A DNA stretch of 64,000 bases from Pseudoalteromonas luteoviolacea (GTDB taxonomy: Bacteria > Pseudomonadota > Gammaproteobacteria > Enterobacterales > Alteromonadaceae): contig NZ_JAGJEH010000005.1 of the NCBI RefSeq assembly GCF_018100925.1, forward strand, positions 62,001 through 126,000. Direction: 5' to 3'. The notes beneath the pieces were generated by a model. That model had not been told where the DNA came from and ran no database searches. It was given only the letters and a program-made list of their open reading frames with translations. Made by a program: the position numbers and the translations under genes. Shown here piece by piece: positions 57,442 through 64,000 of this stretch (the stretch's first letter is position 1; every line of letters begins with the position of its first letter).

Positions 57442-58182
57442 ATGACTATCAATCGAAAACCTGTTTTTAGACGCGTTCTTCTTAAATTAAGCGGTGAAGC
57501 TTTAATGGGAGATGAAGGCTTTGGTATTGATCCAAAAGTATTGGATCGTATGGCGCAAGAAATCAAAGAGCTTGTAGAACTCGACGTAGAAGTGGGTTTG
57601 GTTATCGGCGGCGGTAACTTTTTACGCGGCGGATCATTAGCGGAAGCGGGTATGAACCGTGTTGTTGGTGACCATATGGGCATGTTAGCGACAGTGATGA
57701 ATGGCTTAGCGATGCGCGATGCATTGCACAGAGCGTTCGTTAATGCCCGTTTGATGTCTGCAATTCCACTAAATGGTGTGTGTGATGCGTACAATTGGGC
57801 TGAGGCAATTAGCTTGTTAAAATCAGGCCGTGTTGTTATCTTTTCAGCAGGTACCGGCAACCCATTCTTTACCACTGATTCAGCTGCGTGTTTACGCGGC
57901 ATTGAAATTGAAGCTGACACAGTAATCAAAGCAACGAAAGTAGATGGTGTTTACAGTGACGACCCTGTTAAGAACCCTGAAGCAACTTTGTATAGCCAGC
58001 TTACTCATGACGAAATAATTGATAAAGAATTAAAAGTAATGGATTTAGCTGCATTCACTCTGGCTCGTGACCACAATATGCCGTTAAGCGTATTTAACAT
58101 GAACAAGCCGGGTGCCTTGAAGCGTGTCATCATGGGTGAAGATGAAGGTACCCTGATCACGTCGAAAAAAGCAGCGGAATAA
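57442..58182 (+). CDS. pyrH: PyrH, UMP kinase
   Basis: A 246-residue bacterial UMP kinase of the amino-acid-kinase fold, making UDP for pyrimidine and envelope precursor synthesis. [27 protein letters not shown] and [19 protein letters not shown] segments (seen as [15 protein letters not shown]) mark the nucleotide and UMP sites. The order tsf-pyrH-frr is conserved. Confidence 0.97.
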   Translation: MTINRKPVFRRVLLKLSGEALMGDEGFGIDPKVLDRMAQEIKELVELDVEVGLVIGGGNFLRGGSLAEAGMNRVVGDHMGMLATVMNGLAMRDALHRAFVNARLMSAIPLNGVCDAYNWAEAISLLKSGRVVIFSAGTGNPFFTTDSAACLRGIEIEADTVIKATKVDGVYSDDPVKNPEATLYSQLTHDEIIDKELKVMDLAAFTLARDHNMPLSVFNMNKPGALKRVIMGEDEGTLITSKKAAE

Positions 58183-58191
58183 ACAGCAATT

Positions 58192-58220
58192 GAGAATGGG
58201 GCTTGATGCCCCATTCTCTT
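58192..58220 (+). terminator. Hairpin between pyrH and frr
   Basis: An 11-bp perfect GC-rich stem (58192-58202 with 58208-58218) and 5-nt loop, with only two T residues after it. It may be a partial terminator or stabiliser. Confidence 0.6.
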
Positions 58221-58286
58221 AGAATAACCCAACCTAAATAGCATGATTTAGTTAAAGGTTGGAACAGTAAAAATAGGATTGCAACT

Positions 58287-58844
58287 GTGATTAATGATAT
58301 CCAAAAAGACGCTCAAGAGCGCATGAAAAAAAGTGTGGCGGCGCTAGCTAGCCAACTATCAAAAATTCGCACAGGTCGTGCTCACCCAGCACTACTTGAT
58401 GGTATTTCAGTTTCATACTACGGCGCAGATACGCCACTTAACCAGGTTGCGAACGTAACTGTTGAAGATTCACGTACACTTGCTATCAATGTCTTCGATA
58501 AGTCATTAGCGCAAGCGGTTGAAAAAGCGATTATGGCTTCTGATTTGGGCCTAAACCCAATGTCAGCAGGTACAGTTATTCGTGTACCGCTTCCTCCACT
58601 TACGGAAGAGCGTCGTAAAGATTTAATCAAAATTGTTCGTGGCGAAGTGGAAGGTGGCCGCGTAGCGGTTCGTAACATTCGTCGTGATGCGAATGGTGAC
58701 ATCAAAGCACTATTAAAAGACAAAGAAATTTCTGAAGACGAAGCGCGTCAAGCTGAAGATCAAATCCAAAAGATCACAGATACGCACATCAAAGAAATGG
58801 ACACGCAGTTAAGTGCAAAAGAAGCTGAGCTGATGGAAATCTAA
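58287..58844 (+). CDS. frr: Ribosome recycling factor
   Basis: A 185-residue factor that splits post-termination ribosomes with [23 protein letters not shown] and the later stretch [20 protein letters not shown] are family signatures. The start is GTG, with AGGA upstream. Confidence 0.97.
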   Translation: MINDIQKDAQERMKKSVAALASQLSKIRTGRAHPALLDGISVSYYGADTPLNQVANVTVEDSRTLAINVFDKSLAQAVEKAIMASDLGLNPMSAGTVIRVPLPPLTEERRKDLIKIVRGEVEGGRVAVRNIRRDANGDIKALLKDKEISEDEARQAEDQIQKITDTHIKEMDTQLSAKEAELMEI

Positions 58845-58868
58845 TTCCAGTTACCACAGCTTGAAATG

Positions 58869-58894
58869 AAGAGCCGCTTTATAGCGGCTTTTTT
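58869..58894 (+). terminator. Rho-independent terminator after frr
   Basis: A 7-bp core stem (58872-58878 with 58883-58889), extendable by three weaker pairs, has a 4-nt loop and a six-T run. Confidence 0.88.
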
Positions 58895-59062
58895 CATGTT
58901 TAGAGGTTAAAATTATTGCGGATTTAAGATATTTACATACTCATAAAGTTTCGGTGTGAAATTTGAGCAGTTTCTTTGTAATTTGAAGATAAAGAATTTT
59001 ATTAGGTTTGCAGCGACGACTGCGCTATACTAGGCGGCGTTTTTTTTATTTAAAATAGTACT

Positions 59063-59836
59063 ATGGTTTTAAACGCTGACGCGATTTCTCAACAATCACT
59101 ACCAAAGCATGTTGCCATAATTATGGATGGCAATGGACGTTGGGCCCAAGCCCGAAAGCGCCCAAGAGCTTATGGTCATAAAAAAGGTGTAGACTCTGTT
59201 CGCAGCGCTGTACAGTTTTGCTCTAAATTAGGCATAGAGTCTTTAACTCTATTCGCATTTAGCAGTGAAAACTGGCGTAGACCTGAGGATGAAGTCAGTA
59301 CCTTGATGGAATTATTCCTTTTCGTCTTGAGTAAAGAAGTAAAAAAGTTACATAAAAATAATGTAAAGCTAAATATTATTGGCGATATATCAAAGTTTCC
59401 TCAAAGCTTGCAAGATAAAGTACATAGCGCTCATGCATTGACTGCTGAAAATTCTGGGTTGCAATTAAATATTGCTGCAAACTATGGAGGCCGATGGGAT
59501 ATCATCACGGCAGCTCAATCTTTAGCATCGCAAGTAAAAAATGGCGAGTTGGATGTAACTGATATCACTGAAGAAGCATTATCAAAACAGCTAACTATGG
59601 CTGATCAAAGCCCACTAGACCTTCTCATCCGTACTGGAGGAGATTACCGGATAAGCAATTTCTTGCTCTGGCAAGCAGCATACGCAGAGCTGTATTTTAC
59701 AGAGACTCTTTGGCCTGATTTTGACGAAGAAGCTTTCTCAGAAGCGATCGCTTGCTATATTTCTAGAGAAAGGCGCTTTGGTTGCACAGGTGAACAAATA
59801 AAACAACTACTCGCCGAGAGCAATTCAACAAGTTAA
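59063..59836 (+). CDS. uppS: UppS, undecaprenyl diphosphate synthase
   Basis: A 257-residue cis-prenyltransferase making the C55 lipid carrier for peptidoglycan and polysaccharides. [13 protein letters not shown] holds the catalytic Asp, followed by the GHKKG and [11 protein letters not shown] motifs and the C-terminal [20 protein letters not shown] motif. The preceding 200-nt gap contains a TATACT near 59025 that may be a -10 element, without a convincing -35. Confidence 0.97.
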   Translation: MVLNADAISQQSLPKHVAIIMDGNGRWAQARKRPRAYGHKKGVDSVRSAVQFCSKLGIESLTLFAFSSENWRRPEDEVSTLMELFLFVLSKEVKKLHKNNVKLNIIGDISKFPQSLQDKVHSAHALTAENSGLQLNIAANYGGRWDIITAAQSLASQVKNGELDVTDITEEALSKQLTMADQSPLDLLIRTGGDYRISNFLLWQAAYAELYFTETLWPDFDEEAFSEAIACYISRERRFGCTGEQIKQLLAESNSTS

Positions 59837-59847
59837 AGGTATACAGT

Positions 59848-60714
59848 TTGTTAAAACAACGCATTATGACGTCAGCTGTGCTCGCACCGCTGGCGCTAAT
59901 TTTAGTATTTTATACCCCACTGAACCTATTTAGTGTGATAGCTGCATCAATCGTGTTATTAGGTGCCTGGGAATGGGCGTCACTAATGGGTATCACCAAG
60001 CCACTATATCGGTTGGCTTATGTTGCTGTAACGGGTGTATTAATTGCGACACTGCACTTTCATTGGCCAATTGAAAGCCTATGGCATGAGAATAAGTTAG
60101 TCGCGGATGCCAATTATATATTTACCCTTGCTGCGGCGTGGTGGATTGTTGCGACACTGCTCGTGCTACGATATCCAAAAATGGCTAAGTCTTGGAGTCA
60201 AGGTATCGTAATGCCCGGGATTGCAGGCTTTTTGACACTCATTCCTTTATGGCTAGCTTTGAATGTTCTAAGAAGCGCAGAATACCATTCGTCTGAACAG
60301 TTAGGTTCGGTGTTAATTATGGTAGTGCTTGGCATCGTTTGGAGTGCAGATATTGGCGCTTATTTTGCCGGTAAAAATCTAGGCAAGAGAAAACTAATGC
60401 CAAATGTGAGCCCTAACAAAACAATCGAAGGGCTTATTGGTGGCCTGCTTACGGCTGTTGTGTTTGTTTTAATTTTTTGTTTTTGCGCAGATATTGAGCA
60501 CAAACACTGGTTGATGTACGGTTTATTAACCGTCGTTATCGCTCTATTTTCGGCAATTGGTGATCTGCTTGAGAGTATGTTCAAACGAGAAGCCGGGTTG
60601 AAAGATTCGGGAAGTTGTTTGCCTGGTCACGGCGGTATTTTAGATCGTATAGACAGCCTTACAGCTGCTGCACCTATATTCGCGTTATTTTATGCGTGGA
60701 CGGTGACGTTATGA
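59848..60714 (+). CDS. cdsA: CdsA, phosphatidate cytidylyltransferase
   Basis: A 288-residue membrane enzyme with about eight hydrophobic segments, making CDP-diacylglycerol from phosphatidate and CTP. The C-terminal signature SAIGDLLESMFKREAGLKDS is complete and continues with GHGGILDRIDSL. TTG 59848 follows AAAGGT; ATG 59866 is an alternative. It overlaps dxr (ATGA). Confidence 0.95.
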   Translation: MLKQRIMTSAVLAPLALILVFYTPLNLFSVIAASIVLLGAWEWASLMGITKPLYRLAYVAVTGVLIATLHFHWPIESLWHENKLVADANYIFTLAAAWWIVATLLVLRYPKMAKSWSQGIVMPGIAGFLTLIPLWLALNVLRSAEYHSSEQLGSVLIMVVLGIVWSADIGAYFAGKNLGKRKLMPNVSPNKTIEGLIGGLLTAVVFVLIFCFCADIEHKHWLMYGLLTVVIALFSAIGDLLESMFKREAGLKDSGSCLPGHGGILDRIDSLTAAAPIFALFYAWTVTL

Positions 60715-61919
60715 GCGTAGCAAAGTCAATAGCTGAGCAAGTAGTTATACTCGGTTCAAGTGGCTCTATCGGTACATCAACACTAGATGTAATAAGCCGA
60801 AACAAAGAACGATTTAACGTTTTTGCCCTTGTTGCGGGCAAAAACGTCGATGTGGTTCACCAGCAAGTTTTACTCCATACACCTAAATATGTGGTTATGC
60901 ATGACGAACCCGCCGCTCTGTCTTTGAAAGAGCGCTTGCAGGGTGTGGATACCGAAGTACTTAGCGGCACACAAGCAATGTGCGATGTTTCCGCGCATAG
61001 TGATGTAGATATAGTGATGTCTGCCATTGTTGGCGCTGCGGGGCTTCTACCGACTTTAGCAGCGGTCGAGGCAGGCAAAAAAGTACTACTGGCCAACAAA
61101 GAATCACTGGTCATGTCTGGCAAGCTGTTTATGGATAAAGTGAAGCGCCACGGTGCGACACTGCTACCGATAGACAGTGAACACAATGCGATATTTCAGT
61201 GTATGCCTCGCCAAATGCAACAAGGTATTCAAACCAATTTTGCGCCATTGGGAATACGAAAAATACTCTTAACAGGCTCTGGTGGGCCTTTCTTAAACCG
61301 TGATATTAATACGCTAGATGATGTTACGGTCGCCGAAGCCGTCGCTCATCCCAATTGGTCTATGGGCCAAAAGATTTCCGTCGATTCTGCTACGATGATG
61401 AATAAGGGTCTTGAGTTTATTGAGGCCAAGTGGTTATTTGATTGTCAGGCTGATGATATAGAGGTCGTGATCCATCCGCAGAGCATGATCCATTCAATGG
61501 TACAGTACCAAGACGGTTCTGTTATCGCTCAAATGGGGCAACCAGATATGCGAACTCCTATTGCATACGGGTTAGCTTATCCTGAGCGTATTGATGCGGG
61601 TGTAAAGCCTCTCGATTTCTCTGACATGAAAGATTTTACGTTTACCGAGCCTGACTACGCTCGCTATCCAAATTTAAAATTAGCAATAGAAGCTTGCCGT
61701 CTAGGTCAGGCCGCCACGACGACGCTCAATGCCGCTAATGAAGTTTCAGTGGCAGCATTTTTGAAAAAACAAATCGGCTTTATGGACATTTTCAAAGTTA
61801 ATGAGCAAGTTTTGTCAATGAGTGCACAAAGAGATGTAAACTCACTGGATGAGATCATGGACGCAGATTCAGCGGCTCGCAGGTGTGCTAATGAACTTGT
61901 TATGAGGCAGATGCGCTAA
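60711..61919 (+). CDS. dxr: Dxr (IspC), DXP reductoisomerase
   Basis: A 402-residue enzyme of the MEP isoprenoid pathway that converts deoxyxylulose phosphate to methylerythritol phosphate with NADPH. The NADPH-binding GSSGSIGTSTLDV, LANKESLVMSG and metal-site IDSEHNAIFQ are intact. ATG 60711 is chosen because it overlaps the cdsA stop and starts just before the Rossmann motif. The stop overlaps the rseP start (TAATG). Confidence 0.97.
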   Translation: MSVAKSIAEQVVILGSSGSIGTSTLDVISRNKERFNVFALVAGKNVDVVHQQVLLHTPKYVVMHDEPAALSLKERLQGVDTEVLSGTQAMCDVSAHSDVDIVMSAIVGAAGLLPTLAAVEAGKKVLLANKESLVMSGKLFMDKVKRHGATLLPIDSEHNAIFQCMPRQMQQGIQTNFAPLGIRKILLTGSGGPFLNRDINTLDDVTVAEAVAHPNWSMGQKISVDSATMMNKGLEFIEAKWLFDCQADDIEVVIHPQSMIHSMVQYQDGSVIAQMGQPDMRTPIAYGLAYPERIDAGVKPLDFSDMKDFTFTEPDYARYPNLKLAIEACRLGQAATTTLNAANEVSVAAFLKKQIGFMDIFKVNEQVLSMSAQRDVNSLDEIMDADSAARRCANELVMRQMR

Positions 61920-63271
61920 TGATTGATTTTTTCTGGAATCTTGGTTCTTTTGTTGTTGCGCTCAGTATTTTGGTCGCAGTACATGAATATGGACACTTTT
62001 GGGTTGCCAGAAAAGCCGGTGTGAAAGTGCTACGCTTCTCAATAGGCTTTGGTAAGCCTCTTGTCACTTGGTACGACAAGCTCGGCACAGAATACGCCAT
62101 TTCAATGATCCCCTTAGGGGGCTATGTTAGAATGTTGGACTCCCGCGTGGATGATGTGGCAGAACACGACCGCACGCGCACCTTAGACAGTAAGTCTGTC
62201 TATGCCAGAATGGCGGTTGCAGCCGCTGGACCACTGGCTAATTTCCTATTTGCAATATTTGCGTTAGCAATAATGTATATCATCGGCGTACAGAATATAA
62301 AGCCTGTGGTAGGTACCATTGTACCAAACTCAATTGCCTATCAAGCGGGCGTGCAATCGGGAGATATCATAAAGCGTATTGGAGACGAAGAGGTCACCTC
62401 TTGGCAAGATGTAAACTTTGCTGTGATATCAAGCCTGGGTGAACAACGCCTAGATATTAAGGTGACAGATAAACAAGGCCAAATAGCGATAAGAACACTC
62501 AATGTCGATGGTTGGAAGTTAGATGAGCGGGATGTCGCGCCGTTGACTTCAATCGGTATAACGCCATATCGGCCTGATATTACAACAGAGTTAGCACTGG
62601 TAGCTGAAAACTCTGCTGCTCAAAAAGCGGGCGTGCAAGTAGGCGATGTGATTGTATCGTTTAACCAAGAGCAAATTTCTAGCTGGTCACAATTTGTCGA
62701 GTTAGTTCAGTTATCACCCAACAAACAAAGTGTGCTCACTGTACTGAGAGACAAACAGACAGTGACGTTGAATATTACACCTGATGCTCGCGAAACTTCA
62801 CCGGGGACATCCATTGGGTATTTAGGGGTCGTGCCTAGACAGAAAAGTTGGCCTTCTGGATACATTGAGACTAGACAGTATGGTGTGTTCGATAGTATCG
62901 TGCTTGGCGTTCAGAAAACCTATGCCCTGACAATGCTGAGCTTCGATATGATTGGCAATCTGATCACAGGTCAAGTCTCTGTGAAAAATATCAGTGGGCC
63001 TGTTGGAATTGCAGTAGGGGCTGGTGACAGTGTTAGTTATGGATTAGTTGCCTTTTTGAGCTTTTTAGCTCTTATCAGCGTCAACTTAGGGGTTTTTAAC
63101 CTTTTACCACTGCCGATGTTGGATGGTGGACATTTGATGTATTACTTAATTGAACTAATTCGAAAAAAACCGGTCTCTGAAAAGACACAAGAGTTAGGTT
63201 ATAAGCTGGGAGCAATGATGTTGCTGGCACTGACCTGTTTTGCACTGTTTAATGATGTATCGAGGCTCTAG
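61919..63271 (+). CDS. rseP: RseP, site-2 protease of the sigma-E pathway
   Basis: A 450-residue intramembrane metalloprotease that cuts RseA after DegS to free sigma-E. Zinc motif HEYGH lies in the first helix, and the third ligand is in PLPMLDGGHLMYY. Two PDZ domains lie between (about residues 115-200 and 210-290). Four membrane segments are visible. It precedes bamA in the conserved order. Confidence 0.96.
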   Translation: MIDFFWNLGSFVVALSILVAVHEYGHFWVARKAGVKVLRFSIGFGKPLVTWYDKLGTEYAISMIPLGGYVRMLDSRVDDVAEHDRTRTLDSKSVYARMAVAAAGPLANFLFAIFALAIMYIIGVQNIKPVVGTIVPNSIAYQAGVQSGDIIKRIGDEEVTSWQDVNFAVISSLGEQRLDIKVTDKQGQIAIRTLNVDGWKLDERDVAPLTSIGITPYRPDITTELALVAENSAAQKAGVQVGDVIVSFNQEQISSWSQFVELVQLSPNKQSVLTVLRDKQTVTLNITPDARETSPGTSIGYLGVVPRQKSWPSGYIETRQYGVFDSIVLGVQKTYALTMLSFDMIGNLITGQVSVKNISGPVGIAVGAGDSVSYGLVAFLSFLALISVNLGVFNLLPLPMLDGGHLMYYLIELIRKKPVSEKTQELGYKLGAMMLLALTCFALFNDVSRL

Positions 63272-63343
63272 GCTCTTAGAATAAGGGCGGTAGCGCACGT
63301 GGCGCGTAGTTCGCCGTAAGCTGTAAAGGATAAAGATAACAAA

Positions 63344-64000
63344 ATGCCTATAAAAAAACATTTAGCTGTAACGAGTTTACTTGGCGCTAGTTTTGCTGCT
63401 CTAGGGCAAAACTCCTTTATCGTAGAAGATTTAAAAGTTGAAGGGTTACAACGTGTTGCACTGGGTGCAGCCTTGACTCATATTCCAATTAACGTTGGTG
63501 ATGAAGTTGATAACTATACGGTTTCAAAAACCATTAAGGCGCTGTTTTCATCAGGGCATTTCGACGATATTTCTGCTTACCGTGATGGTAATCAAATTGT
63601 TTTCAAGGTGAAAGAGCGTCCAACCATCGCTTCAATTGAATTTGATGGCAACAAAGACATAAAAGATGAACAGCTGCAGGAAAGTTTGGATGGTAAAGAC
63701 ATTCGAACAGGCGAAACACTAGATAGAACGGTTATCGATGGGATCGAAAAAGGCCTTATCGAGTTCTTCCATAGTATTGGTAAATACAATGCAAAAATGG
63801 AAGTAAGCATCATCGAATTGCCACGTAACCGAGTTAAGCTCAAGTTTGAGTTTGATGAAGGGGACGCAGCTTCTGTACGCCAGATTAACCTTGTTGGTAA
63901 TGAGCTATTTTCTGACGAGCAATTATTGCGTCTAGTTGAATCTCAACAAGATTTACCTTGGTGGAAGTTCTTGTCTAGCGATCGTTATCAAAAACAAACT
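63344..64000 (+). CDS. bamA: BamA, outer membrane assembly protein, 3'-truncated by window edge
   Basis: The first 219 residues are visible: a signal peptide (about residues 1-21) and POTRA domains 1 and 2, with the start of a third. FIVEDLKVEGLQRVALGAAL is the standard N-terminal motif. GEVDNY-like spacing appears as VGDEVDNYTVSKTIKALFSS and a POTRA hallmark as IASIEFDGNKDI. The frame is open to the right edge. The beta-barrel and any downstream genes are outside the window. Confidence 0.95.
   Translation, partial: MPIKKHLAVTSLLGASFAALGQNSFIVEDLKVEGLQRVALGAALTHIPINVGDEVDNYTVSKTIKALFSSGHFDDISAYRDGNQIVFKVKERPTIASIEFDGNKDIKDEQLQESLDGKDIRTGETLDRTVIDGIEKGLIEFFHSIGKYNAKMEVSIIELPRNRVKLKFEFDEGDAASVRQINLVGNELFSDEQLLRLVESQQDLPWWKFLSSDRYQKQT

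Noticed and set aside
1..64000. tRNA, rRNA, CRISPR array, transposase or integrase
   Set aside because: None could be recognised on either strand.

Overview
The window is chromosomal DNA from a marine gammaproteobacterium, most likely Pseudoalteromonas or a close relative. This rests on gene order: a polar-flagellum and chemotaxis cluster of the Vibrio/Shewanella/Pseudoalteromonas type (flrBC-fliEFGHIJKLMNOPQR-flhB-flhAFG-fliA-cheYZAB-parC-parP-cheW-DUF2802) runs into a cytochrome c maturation operon. Translational coupling (ATGA, TAATG and TGATG overlaps) is common and base composition is moderate. No rRNA, tRNA, CRISPR array or insertion sequence was seen.

Layout. 1-840: 3' part of a leucine-rich-repeat protein gene with a terminator, sitting where flrA might be expected. 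980-29,795: flagellar regulators, basal body, export gate, C ring and chemotaxis genes, all on the + strand, with three sigma-54 (-24/-12) promoters visible ahead of flrB, fliE and flhA. FlrB/FlrC is the sigma-54-dependent two-component switch, FlhF/FlhG set the number and place of the flagellum, FliA is sigma-28, and ParC/ParP place the chemosensory array at the pole. 29,796-33,990: an accessory block with a lipoprotein serine hydrolase, a divergent pair made of a small Cys-rich GG-leader peptide and a glycosyltransferase with polypeptide-GalNAc-transferase-like motifs, a 0.5 kb gene-poor gap, and a secreted PD40 beta-propeller protein. 33,992-36,795: an orphan FliK-like/FlhB-C-terminal-like pair on the - strand. 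36,901-43,907: complete ccmABCDEFGHI operon, then mlaA. 44,703-50,770: OprC/NosA-type copper receptor with an FNR-like box upstream, an EAL-HDOD protein, PutP, and an unknown lipoprotein.

50,889-64,000: a conserved housekeeping run. dapD, glnD and map lie on the - strand. Divergent to them are rpsB-tsf-pyrH-frr-uppS-cdsA-dxr-rseP-bamA, joining translation, UMP synthesis, undecaprenyl phosphate, phospholipid and isoprenoid synthesis, and envelope stress and assembly. bamA runs off the window end.

The main points for a second look are: (1) the Cys-rich peptide/glycosyltransferase pair with a shared GTAC-palindrome intergenic region, a candidate uncharacterised glycopeptide (RiPP) locus; (2) three FliM/CheZ-like peptide repeats in the CheA linker where the CheY-binding P2 domain normally lies; (3) the FliK/FlhB-like orphan pair; (4) the FNR-like box and inverted repeat ahead of the copper receptor gene.
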